DNA from: Oscillospiraceae bacterium
GTDB lineage: Bacteria > Bacillota > Clostridia > Oscillospirales > Ruminococcaceae
Direction of reading: 5' to 3'
Assembly: GCA_020024235.1 (NCBI GenBank)
Contig: JAHHUA010000021.1
Coordinates: 1-17,057 of the forward strand
Length of the DNA: 17,057 nt
The stretch's first letter is position 1. Each line of letters begins with the position of its first letter. The notes below the pieces were generated by a model that ran no database searches, had not been told where the DNA came from, and saw only the letters and a list, made by a program, of their open reading frames with translations. Positions 1 to 6,552 of this stretch are shown here, piece after piece. The position numbers were made by a program, and so were the translations under genes.

Positions 1-22
1 AAAATTTAAACGTTTAAATTTT
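1..22. repeat. 22-bp perfect palindrome at the left edge
   Basis: The left half AAAATTTAAAC is followed at once by its exact reverse complement, with no loop. The core TTTAAACGTTTAAA recurs, split into two arms, around the promoter at 1653-1681. It could be an operator or chance in AT-rich DNA; no gene start is visible beside it. The rest of 23-114 is AT-rich and shows no gene. Confidence 0.5.
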
Positions 23-114
23 ATACATCCCTCTTTTTAAATTAATTTTAATTTTAATTTATTTTAACAACAAATCTAAGTAAAATTTCAGATAATATGA
101 TTTATAATAATCCC

Positions 115-151
115 ACAAAAAAGCTCCCATTAAATTAATCGGGAGCTTTTT
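115..151 (-). terminator. Rho-independent terminator of the secreted-protein gene
   Basis: The arms AAGCTCCC (121-128) and GGGAGCTT (141-148) form an 8-bp stem with a 12-nt loop. On the minus strand the stem is followed by a run of T, complementary to the A run at 117-122. It lies about 10 bases past the stop of the secreted-protein gene. The T run at 147-151 means it could also work on the plus strand, but no plus-strand gene ends here. Confidence 0.85.
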
Positions 152-160
152 GTAGAAAAA

Positions 161-1594
161 TTATTCTTTAATAAGTTCTGCGTTAGTTACAATGTAACTT
201 CTCAAACCGCTGGTTCTGATAGTAACACAACCGCTGTCTTTTTCCCAGTTGCTGTGAAGTTTTCTGAGTCCGCCGTTATCTGTTACAACGTAAACATTTG
301 GGTTTTCAATTTCAGTGTACAAAGTGAGTGTTCCCATATTTTTGAAGTCTGGTTTTGCCGGCCAGTTAAAGAAATCAAAATCACCCTCATCTGTCATACC
401 AAGAATTTTGTGATTAATATCGCAGTTAAACTTGCTGTCAAACCACTTAACGCCTTCGGTATTAATGAAATATTCAGCTTTATCTTCTCTGTAAATTCTG
501 CCTTTGCTGTCTTTTCTTTCAATGCTGAAAACGAATTCTTCTTCGCCGCCTGTGCAGTTTTGTCTGTCAGGGTTTATAGCAGTGTTAAAGTTTACAAATT
601 TACGCAGGTTTTTGTCGTTAATATTATCATTTACATCGCTGTTATTTCTTGCAAGTGTTATAAAACCTGCAACATCTTTGTTGTCCTTGCCCAAGCTGTC
701 AACCAATTCAACTACAACACATGGAACAGCCTTGTATGTATCTCTGCCTGAAACTTTTCTGGAAGCAATTTCTTTTTTCATAATTTCGGACATTATGCTC
801 TTCAAAGAATTTTCATATCCAATTACTTTTTTAGCAAATTCTTCACTGTTTACATCAAGCTTGGGGTTGTTGTGTTTGATAATTTCTGCCGGTTCAGGAA
901 GAACATCAAAAGGCAATCCTGTAGTTGCACTTGTCATAATAAGAGAGAATGTTTTTCCTGCTGCTGCACCGTTTTTAAGGGCAGAGTATGTAGGAGCATA
1001 TCCTGTGTATACACCATTTGAATTTGGTTTCATTGTGCTTAAAAGGTTATCTGCACTAACATCGGACCAATCAGCTTTTGCAGCACCCAAAGATGTTCCG
1101 TTATATGCTACAGCCAGTTTTACATTCCAGCCTTTGTATTTGTCGCTGATGTATTTGCCGAGTTCTCTAGGAAAATCGTTAATGCCATACAGTGCAGAAC
1201 GGTAATATGTATTGTTGCCTGATTTTTCAATAGGAACACCCTTTGCTACATAATATCTGAATGTGGTAGCTCTGATTGTGCTGATACCTACATTTTTAAC
1301 AATGTTTTCGCCTTCTTTAATGTTGAAGAAAGCTCTGAACTTGCCGATTGAATTTGTGTATTCTGCAGAGTCTCTGTCGCCGTTATAATTAATTTCCACA
1401 GCAAACTTTGTGCCGTATTCCTGAGCTCCGCCGTCAGATTCTACATAAGTTCTCAAATCCTTATCATAGATGTACATTTTAGAATCTTCACTTACATATG
1501 GATCTTTGTTAATGTCAGATGGTCTTGCAAAAGCTGTAACTGCCATGCTTAATGTCATAGCAGCAGCCAATACTGCCGAAATTACTTTTTTCAT
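161..1594 (-). CDS. Secreted protein of unknown function
   Basis: I do not recognise this 477-residue protein. It begins with a clear Sec signal peptide: a KK pair, a hydrophobic stretch, then a likely signal peptidase cut after AFA near residue 23. The mature part is polar and has no transmembrane segment, cell-wall sorting motif or lipobox, so it is probably released or held non-covalently. The last 55 or so residues (from LTLYTEI to the end) look like a small all-beta module, of the kind that ends many clostridial surface proteins with a 'GxYVxS'-like strand; here it reads LRSYIVTN. Four cysteines lie in the mature part, the first near the middle and three in the last third. The start is supported by AAGGAGG at 1602-1608, seven bases before the ATG. 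The gene has its own near-consensus promoter (1653-1681) and terminator (115-151), so it is a single-gene unit and probably well expressed. Function unknown. Confidence 0.9.
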   Translation of the reverse strand: MKKVISAVLAAAMTLSMAVTAFARPSDINKDPYVSEDSKMYIYDKDLRTYVESDGGAQEYGTKFAVEINYNGDRDSAEYTNSIGKFRAFFNIKEGENIVKNVGISTIRATTFRYYVAKGVPIEKSGNNTYYRSALYGINDFPRELGKYISDKYKGWNVKLAVAYNGTSLGAAKADWSDVSADNLLSTMKPNSNGVYTGYAPTYSALKNGAAAGKTFSLIMTSATTGLPFDVLPEPAEIIKHNNPKLDVNSEEFAKKVIGYENSLKSIMSEIMKKEIASRKVSGRDTYKAVPCVVVELVDSLGKDNKDVAGFITLARNNSDVNDNINDKNLRKFVNFNTAINPDRQNCTGGEEEFVFSIERKDSKGRIYREDKAEYFINTEGVKWFDSKFNCDINHKILGMTDEGDFDFFNWPAKPDFKNMGTLTLYTEIENPNVYVVTDNGGLRKLHSNWEKDSGCVTIRTSGLRSYIVTNAELIKE

Positions 1595-1652
1595 ATTGTT
1601 TCCTCCTTATATTTCCATAAAAATTTACTTGGATATACCTATTAGCTATATC

Positions 1653-1681
1653 ATGATAACCCATTTAAACTATTTTGTCAA
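1653..1681 (-). promoter_or_regulatory. Sigma-A-type promoter of the secreted-protein gene
   Basis: On the minus strand, TTGACA (1676-1681), a 17-bp spacer and TATCAT (1653-1658) precede the gene. The -35 box is a perfect consensus. Transcription would start near 1646, giving a leader of about 50 nt. The -35 box lies inside the palindrome at 1677-1693. Confidence 0.8.
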
Positions 1682-1705
1682 TAATTTATTGACTTTCCGT
1701 TTAAA
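1664..1705. repeat. Nested inverted repeat over the -35 box (candidate operator)
   Basis: The inner arms GTCAATAA (1677-1684) and TTATTGAC (1686-1693) are exact complements around one base. The outer arms TTTAAAC (1664-1670) and GTTTAAA (1699-1705) are almost concentric with them. The inner palindrome covers five of the six bases of the -35 hexamer, so a bound protein could block RNA polymerase. The position between the ptsI stop and the promoter also allows a weak role at the ptsI 3' end, but the stem has little GC and no T run. Confidence 0.5.
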
Positions 1706-1708
1706 AGT

Positions 1709-3415
1709 TTACAAATCGGCGATGGTAACCATAGCTTCAGCTTCCATAGCCGTATTGCATGACATAATGTTATTGGCAAAAATTACATCATCATGGAATT
1801 TGTGCTTTTCCACTTCTGATTTAACTGCATGGATTTTATCAGGTGTTACACTTAAATGCGTTATTCCCAGTCCCACTAAAATCCTGGTTAATTTTAAATC
1901 GGAGGCTGCTTCTCCGCACACTGCTACGGTAATATGATTTCTTTTACCTGCATCAGCTACCATACTGATAAATCTTAACACTGCCGGGTGAAAAGCTTTG
2001 GAGCAGGAAATATTTCCGCTGCTGTTTCTGTCTGTTCCCAGTGTATACTGAATAAGATCGTTGGTACCTATACTCATCATATCCACCTGTCTGGCGATTT
2101 CGTCACACAAAATGGCTGCTGAAGGAGTTTCTATCATAGAACCTATTTTTACACTTTGATTAAGGGGAATATTATTCTGCATAAAATAAGAATATTCCTC
2201 ATCAACAATATCCTTTACACGCATAATTTCATCGGGAGCACTGACAAAGGGTATTAAAATGGTTACTTCTCCGTCTTCTGATGACAAAAGTATAGCCTTT
2301 ATCTGATCTCGCAGAACTTTTTCATTATCCAAAAGAACTCTTATTCCTCTGTGTCCCCAACTGTCATTTCTGCCGTTCTCTCCAATTATATTGAAAAAAT
2401 CTTTCTCGTTTGAAAAATCAAAAAGTCTGAATACTACTGATTTTCCCGGTGCTTTTTCCACTATTTCCTTATAAGCTGCCAACTGCTGTTCCATAGTTGG
2501 CAATCTGCTCATATTGTGGAAAAGCAATTCCGTACGAACAAGTCCTATGCCTTCTGCTCCCTGAGTGCTTGCCCATTCCACATCTTCTTTGGAGCAAACA
2601 TTTGCCTGAACAGCTATTCTGATGCCGTCTATGGTTTTTCCTTCAAGTTCTTTGTAGCGTTCAAGTTTTTCTTTTTCCGCATTTAAATTACACATCAAAT
2701 TGTCATAGTACTGCATATCAAGCCCTGATGGATTTGTTATAACAACTCCGTCCGTGCCATCTATAATAACTATTTGATCGTCCTGCATTTTATTTAAATC
2801 TTCTTTGGAGCAGGTTACCATAGGAATTTTCAGTGATCTTGCTGCTATGGCCAAATGTGATGTAGGACTGCTGCGTGAGGTGATAATTCCTGCTATTTTG
2901 TTCACATCGGCTCCAGCCAAAAATATCGGAGAAATAGTTTCAGATGCAATTACGGACCCTGCCTGTAAATCATTGGGGTCTGTGCTTTTATTTCCTGACA
3001 AAACCCTGAGAATTTTATTCATTACACTGTAAAGGTCATCGCCTCTGCTTTTTAGATATTCACTTTCGCTTAAAAGCATGGAATTTATAACATTTTCAAA
3101 TTCCGTTTGAATTGCATATTCAGCCTGACAACTTATTGTATCTATAATTTGATCCAACTTGCTAAGCAAATCTTCATCTTTTATCATATACAAATATGAA
3201 GTTAGTATATTTCTGATTTCTTCATCATCTTTGTATTTTTCAATCAATGCAGTTTGATATTCTTCGGCATAAGTCAGAGCTTTTCTCACTCTTAATTTTT
3301 CGTTTTCCTTATCTTCTATGGGATTAAAAAATATATGTTGATTATAATTTTTTACTTTAACGATATTTCCGTATGAAATTCCATCAGATAAGCTTACTCC
3401 CTTAAATTTAGCCAA
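1709..3415 (-). CDS. ptsI: PTS enzyme I (phosphoenolpyruvate-protein phosphotransferase)
   Basis: Cytoplasmic enzyme I takes phosphate from PEP onto a histidine and passes it to HPr, the first step of sugar uptake by the PTS. Numbered from the TTG start (568 residues): the phosphohistidine is H187 in PTSHLAIAARSL; the PEP-binding arginines are R294 (GIGLVRTELLF) and R330; Mg/PEP residues are E429 (MIETP) and N452/D453 (SIGTNDL); the acid-base cysteine is C500 (VAVCGEAASD). Length matches the family. GTG at 3422-3424 would overlap the ribosome binding site GGAGG (3424-3428), whereas TTG at 3413-3415 sits 8 nt after it, so I chose TTG. It follows cysS by 37 bases with no promoter or terminator between, so the two are probably cotranscribed. 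No HPr gene is in the window. Several normally strict motifs are altered: the glycines before the active His are Ser-Ser, and the RTLD-x-GGDK region reads RLFD-x-SNEK. It may be a divergent paralogue; the enzyme I assignment itself is firm. Confidence 0.92.
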   Translation of the reverse strand: MAKFKGVSLSDGISYGNIVKVKNYNQHIFFNPIEDKENEKLRVRKALTYAEEYQTALIEKYKDDEEIRNILTSYLYMIKDEDLLSKLDQIIDTISCQAEYAIQTEFENVINSMLLSESEYLKSRGDDLYSVMNKILRVLSGNKSTDPNDLQAGSVIASETISPIFLAGADVNKIAGIITSRSSPTSHLAIAARSLKIPMVTCSKEDLNKMQDDQIVIIDGTDGVVITNPSGLDMQYYDNLMCNLNAEKEKLERYKELEGKTIDGIRIAVQANVCSKEDVEWASTQGAEGIGLVRTELLFHNMSRLPTMEQQLAAYKEIVEKAPGKSVVFRLFDFSNEKDFFNIIGENGRNDSWGHRGIRVLLDNEKVLRDQIKAILLSSEDGEVTILIPFVSAPDEIMRVKDIVDEEYSYFMQNNIPLNQSVKIGSMIETPSAAILCDEIARQVDMMSIGTNDLIQYTLGTDRNSSGNISCSKAFHPAVLRFISMVADAGKRNHITVAVCGEAASDLKLTRILVGLGITHLSVTPDKIHAVKSEVEKHKFHDDVIFANNIMSCNTAMEAEAMVTIADL

Positions 3416-3423
3416 TAACCGCA

Positions 3424-3428
3424 CCTCC
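3424..3428 (-). promoter_or_regulatory. Ribosome binding site that decides the ptsI start
   Basis: GGAGG on the minus strand. Its last G is the first base of the upstream GTG codon, so ribosomes placed by it would initiate at the TTG eight bases further on (3413-3415). Confidence 0.7.
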
Positions 3429-3452
3429 GATTATATAATTATAATAATTGTT

Positions 3453-4859
3453 TTATTTATTAATACTCCAGGTTGTTCCGTCTTTTGTATCTTTAAGCAC
3501 AATGTTTTTTTCCAGAAGTTCATTTCTGATTTCATCAGCCAAGGTGTAATTTTTTTCAGCCTTAGCAGATTTTCTCTTTTCTATCATATCTTCAATATAT
3601 TTTGTAAGTTCTTCATCTACACCGCTGTCTGATTCTTTCAGCAAATTCAAAGAAAGAACTTTGTCAAATTCCTCTATCAAAGCTCTCTTTGTGGCATCGT
3701 TAATATCCGCTTTCAAAACATCATAAAGTGTTGTTATCCCCATGGAGGTATTAAGGTCATTTGCCATTACAGAGGCAAATTTATCTCTGTAACTGTCAAA
3801 TTCTTCTTTGTTTACTTCACCGTCTTTGGAAAGAGATAAAACTTTATCATGGAGCTTATTATAAGCGGCTTTTACATTGTCCAAGGTTTCAAAGCTGAAT
3901 ACCAGTGGATTTCTGTAATGGGACTGAAGACAGAACATACGGTAGACCATTGGATCATAGCCTTTTTCCTGCAAAAGTGAAAGAGTAAGAAATTCACCCT
4001 TTGACTTGCTCATTTTGCCTGTTTTTGTATTCAAATGATTTACATGGAACCAATGAGTACACCATTTATGACCGAGAACCGCCTCACTTTGAGCAATTTC
4101 ATTGGTGTGATGAGGAAATATATTGTCAACACCGCCGCAATGAATATCCAAATGTTCTCCCAAATTCTTCATACTGATAGCGGAACATTCTATATGCCAG
4201 CCGGGGTATCCCACTCCCCATGGGCTATCCCAGCGAAGAGCCTGATCTGCAAATTTTGATTTTGTAAACCATAGTACAAAGTCGCCGTTATTTCTTTTGT
4301 TTTCATCTTCACTTACATCTTCTCTTACCCCTACAGCCAGGTTTTCACTGCTGTGGCCTGTAAGACAATAATAATCTTCCAGTTTTGAAATATCAAAGTA
4401 AATATTTCCTCCGGCTTTATAAGCATAATCTTTATCCATAAGAATTTCTATAAGTCTTATATATTCATCAATATATGATGTAGCCGGAACCACAATATCA
4501 GGTTTTCTGACATTGAGTTTTTCACAGTCGGCAAAGAAAGCATCTTCATAAAATTTTGCAATTTCCAGTACGGTTTTTTTCTCTCTTATAGCACCTTTTA
4601 CCATTTTATCTTCGCCTTCATCGGCGTCGCTTTCCAAATGTCCTACATCAGTTATGTTCATGGCTCTCTTGACATCATATCCAATAAATTTAAGATATTT
4701 TTCCAGTACATCTTCCATCATATATGTTCTTAAATTTCCTATATGTGCAAAATGATACACAGTAGGTCCGCAGGTGTACATATTAACTTTGCCGTTTTCA
4801 TAAGTTTCAAAAGGGTCCACACTTTTAGTAAGTGTGTTGTATAATGTAAAATTTTCCAT
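3453..4859 (-). CDS. cysS: Cysteinyl-tRNA synthetase
   Basis: Class I aminoacyl-tRNA synthetase that charges tRNA-Cys in the cytoplasm. The 468-residue length is typical. The HIGH signature appears as HIGN (39-42), following TCGPTVY, and the KMSKS loop is intact at 282-286. The four zinc ligands that give cysteine specificity are all visible: C30, C225, H250 and E254. The motif MNITDVGH is also typical of the family. The ATG is preceded by AAGGAG about 10 bases upstream. ptsI follows after a short gap. The leader is long (about 135 nt from the promoter at 5001-5029) and contains interleaved inverted repeats, but I see none of the conserved T-box elements common in front of Firmicute synthetase genes, so any control there would be of another kind. 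Confidence 0.97.
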   Translation of the reverse strand: MENFTLYNTLTKSVDPFETYENGKVNMYTCGPTVYHFAHIGNLRTYMMEDVLEKYLKFIGYDVKRAMNITDVGHLESDADEGEDKMVKGAIREKKTVLEIAKFYEDAFFADCEKLNVRKPDIVVPATSYIDEYIRLIEILMDKDYAYKAGGNIYFDISKLEDYYCLTGHSSENLAVGVREDVSEDENKRNNGDFVLWFTKSKFADQALRWDSPWGVGYPGWHIECSAISMKNLGEHLDIHCGGVDNIFPHHTNEIAQSEAVLGHKWCTHWFHVNHLNTKTGKMSKSKGEFLTLSLLQEKGYDPMVYRMFCLQSHYRNPLVFSFETLDNVKAAYNKLHDKVLSLSKDGEVNKEEFDSYRDKFASVMANDLNTSMGITTLYDVLKADINDATKRALIEEFDKVLSLNLLKESDSGVDEELTKYIEDMIEKRKSAKAEKNYTLADEIRNELLEKNIVLKDTKDGTTWSINK

Positions 4860-4898
4860 GCTAATCTATCTCCTTAAAAAATCCCCATAACCATTATT

Positions 4899-4957
4899 AT
4901 GCAGTATACAATAATTCTAAAATATTAATGATATGCAAGTGTAAAGATATACTGCAT
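4899..4957. repeat. 10-bp inverted repeat in the cysS leader (repeat B)
   Basis: ATGCAGTATA (4899-4908) and its exact complement TATACTGCAT (4948-4957) are 39 bases apart. One arm lies inside the loop of the larger inverted repeat at 4928-5002 and the other outside it, so the two pairings interleave as in a pseudoknot. Confidence 0.65.
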
Positions 4958-5002
4958 TTTTTTCAAAAAAAATGTGTTGTTTACTTTACTGTTGCATATC
5001 AT
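4928..5002. repeat. 19-nt imperfect inverted repeat in the cysS leader (repeat A)
   Basis: The arm at 4928-4946 pairs with the arm at 4984-5002, 17 of 19 positions matching. There is a perfect 11-bp outer block (ATGATATGCAA with TTGCATATCAT), two mismatches, then a 6-bp inner block. The loop is 37 nt. The right arm touches the -10 box of the cysS promoter, so most of the repeat would be transcribed into the leader. Confidence 0.65.
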
Positions 5003-5029
5003 AATATCATAATTTATTCTGCGTTACAA
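5001..5029 (-). promoter_or_regulatory. Probable cysS-ptsI promoter
   Basis: On the minus strand, TTGTAA (5024-5029), a 17-bp spacer and TATTAT (5001-5006), with a TG one base upstream of the -10 box. It lies just past the terminator of the small-protein unit and is the best promoter match in the gap before cysS. A start near 4994 would give a leader of about 135 nt. Confidence 0.6.
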
Positions 5030-5046
5030 GATTTATAACTAAATAA

Positions 5047-5078
5047 AAATCGTTTCCGAAAAAATCCGGAAACGATTT
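5047..5078 (-). terminator. Strong hairpin terminator, usable in both directions
   Basis: AAATCGTTTCCG (5047-5058) pairs perfectly with CGGAAACGATTT (5067-5078) across an 8-nt loop. On the minus strand the stem is followed by TTATTTAG. It begins six bases after the stop codon of the 41-codon small protein and insulates that gene from cysS. T-rich sequence on the other side (5079-5089) makes it bidirectional in form. Confidence 0.85.
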
Positions 5079-5083
5079 ATTTT

Positions 5084-5209
5084 TTATTTGCTGAATTTCT
5101 TTAAAATTATGGCTCCTAATCCAGTGATTGATATAACTGCCATAGTTACAGCAACACTCGCCGATGAAGGTGCCGCCATTGCCGTCAATATCATAATCAT
5201 TGGTGTCAT
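5084..5209 (-). CDS. 41-residue hydrophobic small protein, single membrane segment
   Basis: A short reading frame that starts MTPMIMILTA and ends AIILKKFSK before TAA. Almost the whole chain is hydrophobic or small (Ala, Ile, Val, Met, Thr, Ser, Gly) with no charge until the Lys-Lys near the end, which fits one membrane-spanning helix with a short basic tail. It has all the parts of a gene: an extended -10 promoter at 5249-5277, AAAAAGGA at 5221-5228 (11 nt before the ATG, somewhat long), and a strong terminator six bases after the stop. The overlapping longer frame on the same strand (5007-5219, from GTG) runs through the terminator stem and gives a Cys/Asn-rich chain, so I prefer the 41-residue reading. 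I do not recognise a family. It could be a membrane peptide, a toxin-like peptide or the regulatory partner of a membrane complex; the sequence does not decide. Confidence 0.6.
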   Translation of the reverse strand: MTPMIMILTAMAAPSSASVAVTMAVISITGLGAIILKKFSK

Positions 5210-5248
5210 TGCTGTACACTTCCTTTTTGTAATAATTCTTTTAAAGAT

Positions 5249-5277
5249 ATATTATCACATTTTTGATACGATTGCAA
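5249..5277 (-). promoter_or_regulatory. Promoter of the 41-residue small protein
   Basis: On the minus strand, TTGCAA (5272-5277), a 17-bp spacer and TAATAT (5249-5254), with TG one base upstream of the -10 box. The next reading frame downstream is the small protein at 5084-5209. Confidence 0.75.
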
Positions 5278-5317
5278 TAGTTTTTTATAAATTTTGTAAT
5301 TTTTTTGTAATTATTTC

Positions 5318-5806
5318 TCAGTCAATGTTTGAAATTCGTTTTACAGTAATTTTTACTGAATTTTCCGAGGTTTCATCATAGTTTACTTTACTGAATTTAC
5401 CGCTTTTGGCAAGGTTGTTGCAAAATATTTCAACATCGGATTCTTCCTGCTCATAATCCATTTCTATATTATCTCCATCAAAACGGAACATTGTTATCAC
5501 TGTGTCCTCAGGCAAAGCCAGAACTATATCAAAAAAAAGCATTATATCTTCTTTTATATTGGGAGTTCTTTCATAGGAGTTTTCAAGTGCTGCCAAATTA
5601 TATGTAACAAACATTTTGGCAAGACCTTTTTTATTTTTAAGCTCACTGTAACCGGAAAGTTTTCTGTCATTTTTAGTTTCCGCAATTTTTTCCGTAATGA
5701 CACTGTTTACCGGAGGCAATTCATGGGGTAGTATGTGTCCTATATAATTTCCCCACAACAATATGGACAGTGCTGTCAAAAGAAACAAAGCTGTTTTTTT
5801 TATCAA
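5318..5806 (-). CDS. Membrane-anchored protein with a PilN-like C-terminal region
   Basis: A short protein (162 residues from the TTG at 5804-5806) with one N-terminal membrane helix (KKTALFLLTALSILLW), so most of it faces outside the cytoplasm. The C-terminal third, FRFDGDNIEMDYEQEESDVEIFCNNL then KSGKFSKVNYD, matches the usual order of PilN-type type IV pilus assembly proteins: a strand, a helix containing 'va.f...L..sg.F..V', and a final strand (NSVKITVKR). This is a fold-level resemblance, not a firm family call. I chose TTG because AGGTGA lies about six bases before it; the GTG codons at 5815 and 5821 have no binding site. It is the last gene after rsmE (24-base gap). No pilM, pilO, pilB or prepilin gene is in the window, so a pilus role is only a possibility. 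Confidence 0.7.
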   Translation of the reverse strand: MIKKTALFLLTALSILLWGNYIGHILPHELPPVNSVITEKIAETKNDRKLSGYSELKNKKGLAKMFVTYNLAALENSYERTPNIKEDIMLFFDIVLALPEDTVITMFRFDGDNIEMDYEQEESDVEIFCNNLAKSGKFSKVNYDETSENSVKITVKRISNID

Positions 5807-5830
5807 AACTCTCACCTGCACGCAGTTAAT

Positions 5831-6550
5831 CTAAAAATTGTTTTTTTCATACATAATAGCTGAAATAGCTGCCAAGGGAGCTGTTTCGCATCTTAGTATT
5901 CTTTTTCCCAGAGAGGCGGTGAAAAAACCTTTTTCTTTAGCTAATTTAATTTCCTCTTCTTCAAATCCACCTTCGGAACCTATAAAAATTCCTATATTGC
6001 TGCCGCATTTTTCCATAACGCTTTTTAAAGGAGTTACGGAATTTTCATAAAATATAATTACACTTTTATTCTCACATTCTTTTAAAGCGTCTTTATAAGA
6101 AATTAAGCCCCGCACTTGTGGAATTATTCCCCTCTGTGATTGTTTTGCTGCTTCAAAGGCAATTTTGTTGTATCTTTCCGTTTTTTTGTTAAAAGATTTT
6201 TCATCAGGTCGGGATACACATCGGTGTGTCAGTATAAATACCACTTCTTTTGCCCCAAGTTCTGTAGCTTTTTGGATAATCAGTTCAGCTTTGTCGCCTT
6301 TTGGCATAGCCATATACAAAGTTAAATTAATATTCGGCTCAGTATCGCTGTCCCAAATCTGTGTAATTTTGCCTGAAACAGTTTCTCCGTCCGCATATTC
6401 TATTATACCCTTGTAATCTTTTCCTTTCATATCACAGAGAATGAGCTGGTCACCTATATTATATCTAAGCACCTTAAAAATATGTTTGGCATCTTCTCCC
6501 ACTACAGCAAATTCTTTTTCGTTTATGTTTTGGCAGAAAAATCTGGGCAT
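5831..6550 (-). CDS. rsmE: 16S rRNA (uracil-1498-N3)-methyltransferase
   Basis: SPOUT-class methyltransferase that uses S-adenosylmethionine to methylate U1498 in the small-subunit rRNA. The start MPRFF is typical. An N-terminal PUA-like part is followed by the SPOUT core with its knot loops, including GDKAELIIQKATELG, then IGSEGGFEEEEI and LGKRILRCETAPLAAI near the C-terminus, all hallmark RsmE motifs. An ATG at 6560-6562 is in frame, but GGAGG (6556-6560) lies five bases before the ATG at 6548-6550, and the family starts at MPRFF, so I chose that start (239 residues). It begins two bases after the prmA stop, and this prmA-rsmE order is common in Firmicutes. Confidence 0.95.
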   Translation of the reverse strand: MPRFFCQNINEKEFAVVGEDAKHIFKVLRYNIGDQLILCDMKGKDYKGIIEYADGETVSGKITQIWDSDTEPNINLTLYMAMPKGDKAELIIQKATELGAKEVVFILTHRCVSRPDEKSFNKKTERYNKIAFEAAKQSQRGIIPQVRGLISYKDALKECENKSVIIFYENSVTPLKSVMEKCGSNIGIFIGSEGGFEEEEIKLAKEKGFFTASLGKRILRCETAPLAAISAIMYEKNNF

Positions 6551-6552
6551 TA

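Noticed and set aside
254..1205. Long plus-strand open frames opposite the secreted-protein gene
   Set aside because: They are antisense to a gene with signal peptide, ribosome binding site, promoter and terminator, and have no binding site or family resemblance of their own.
4860..5000. T-box riboswitch before cysS
   Set aside because: No AGGGTGG-like T-box sequence and no terminator hairpin with a T run are present between the promoter and the gene.
4928..5002. Miniature transposable element bounded by 19-nt inverted repeats
   Set aside because: No clean target-site duplication flanks it, the right arm merges with the cysS promoter, and no second copy is seen in the window.
5007..5219. 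A 70-codon minus-strand frame from GTG overlapping the small protein
   Set aside because: It runs through the terminator stem at 5047-5078, has odd Cys/Asn/His-rich composition, and is out of frame with the better 41-codon membrane peptide that ends just before the terminator.
5088..5381. 97-codon plus-strand hydrophobic frame
   Set aside because: It is antisense to the small-protein gene and its promoter; hydrophobicity comes from the T-rich strand, and there is no ribosome binding site.
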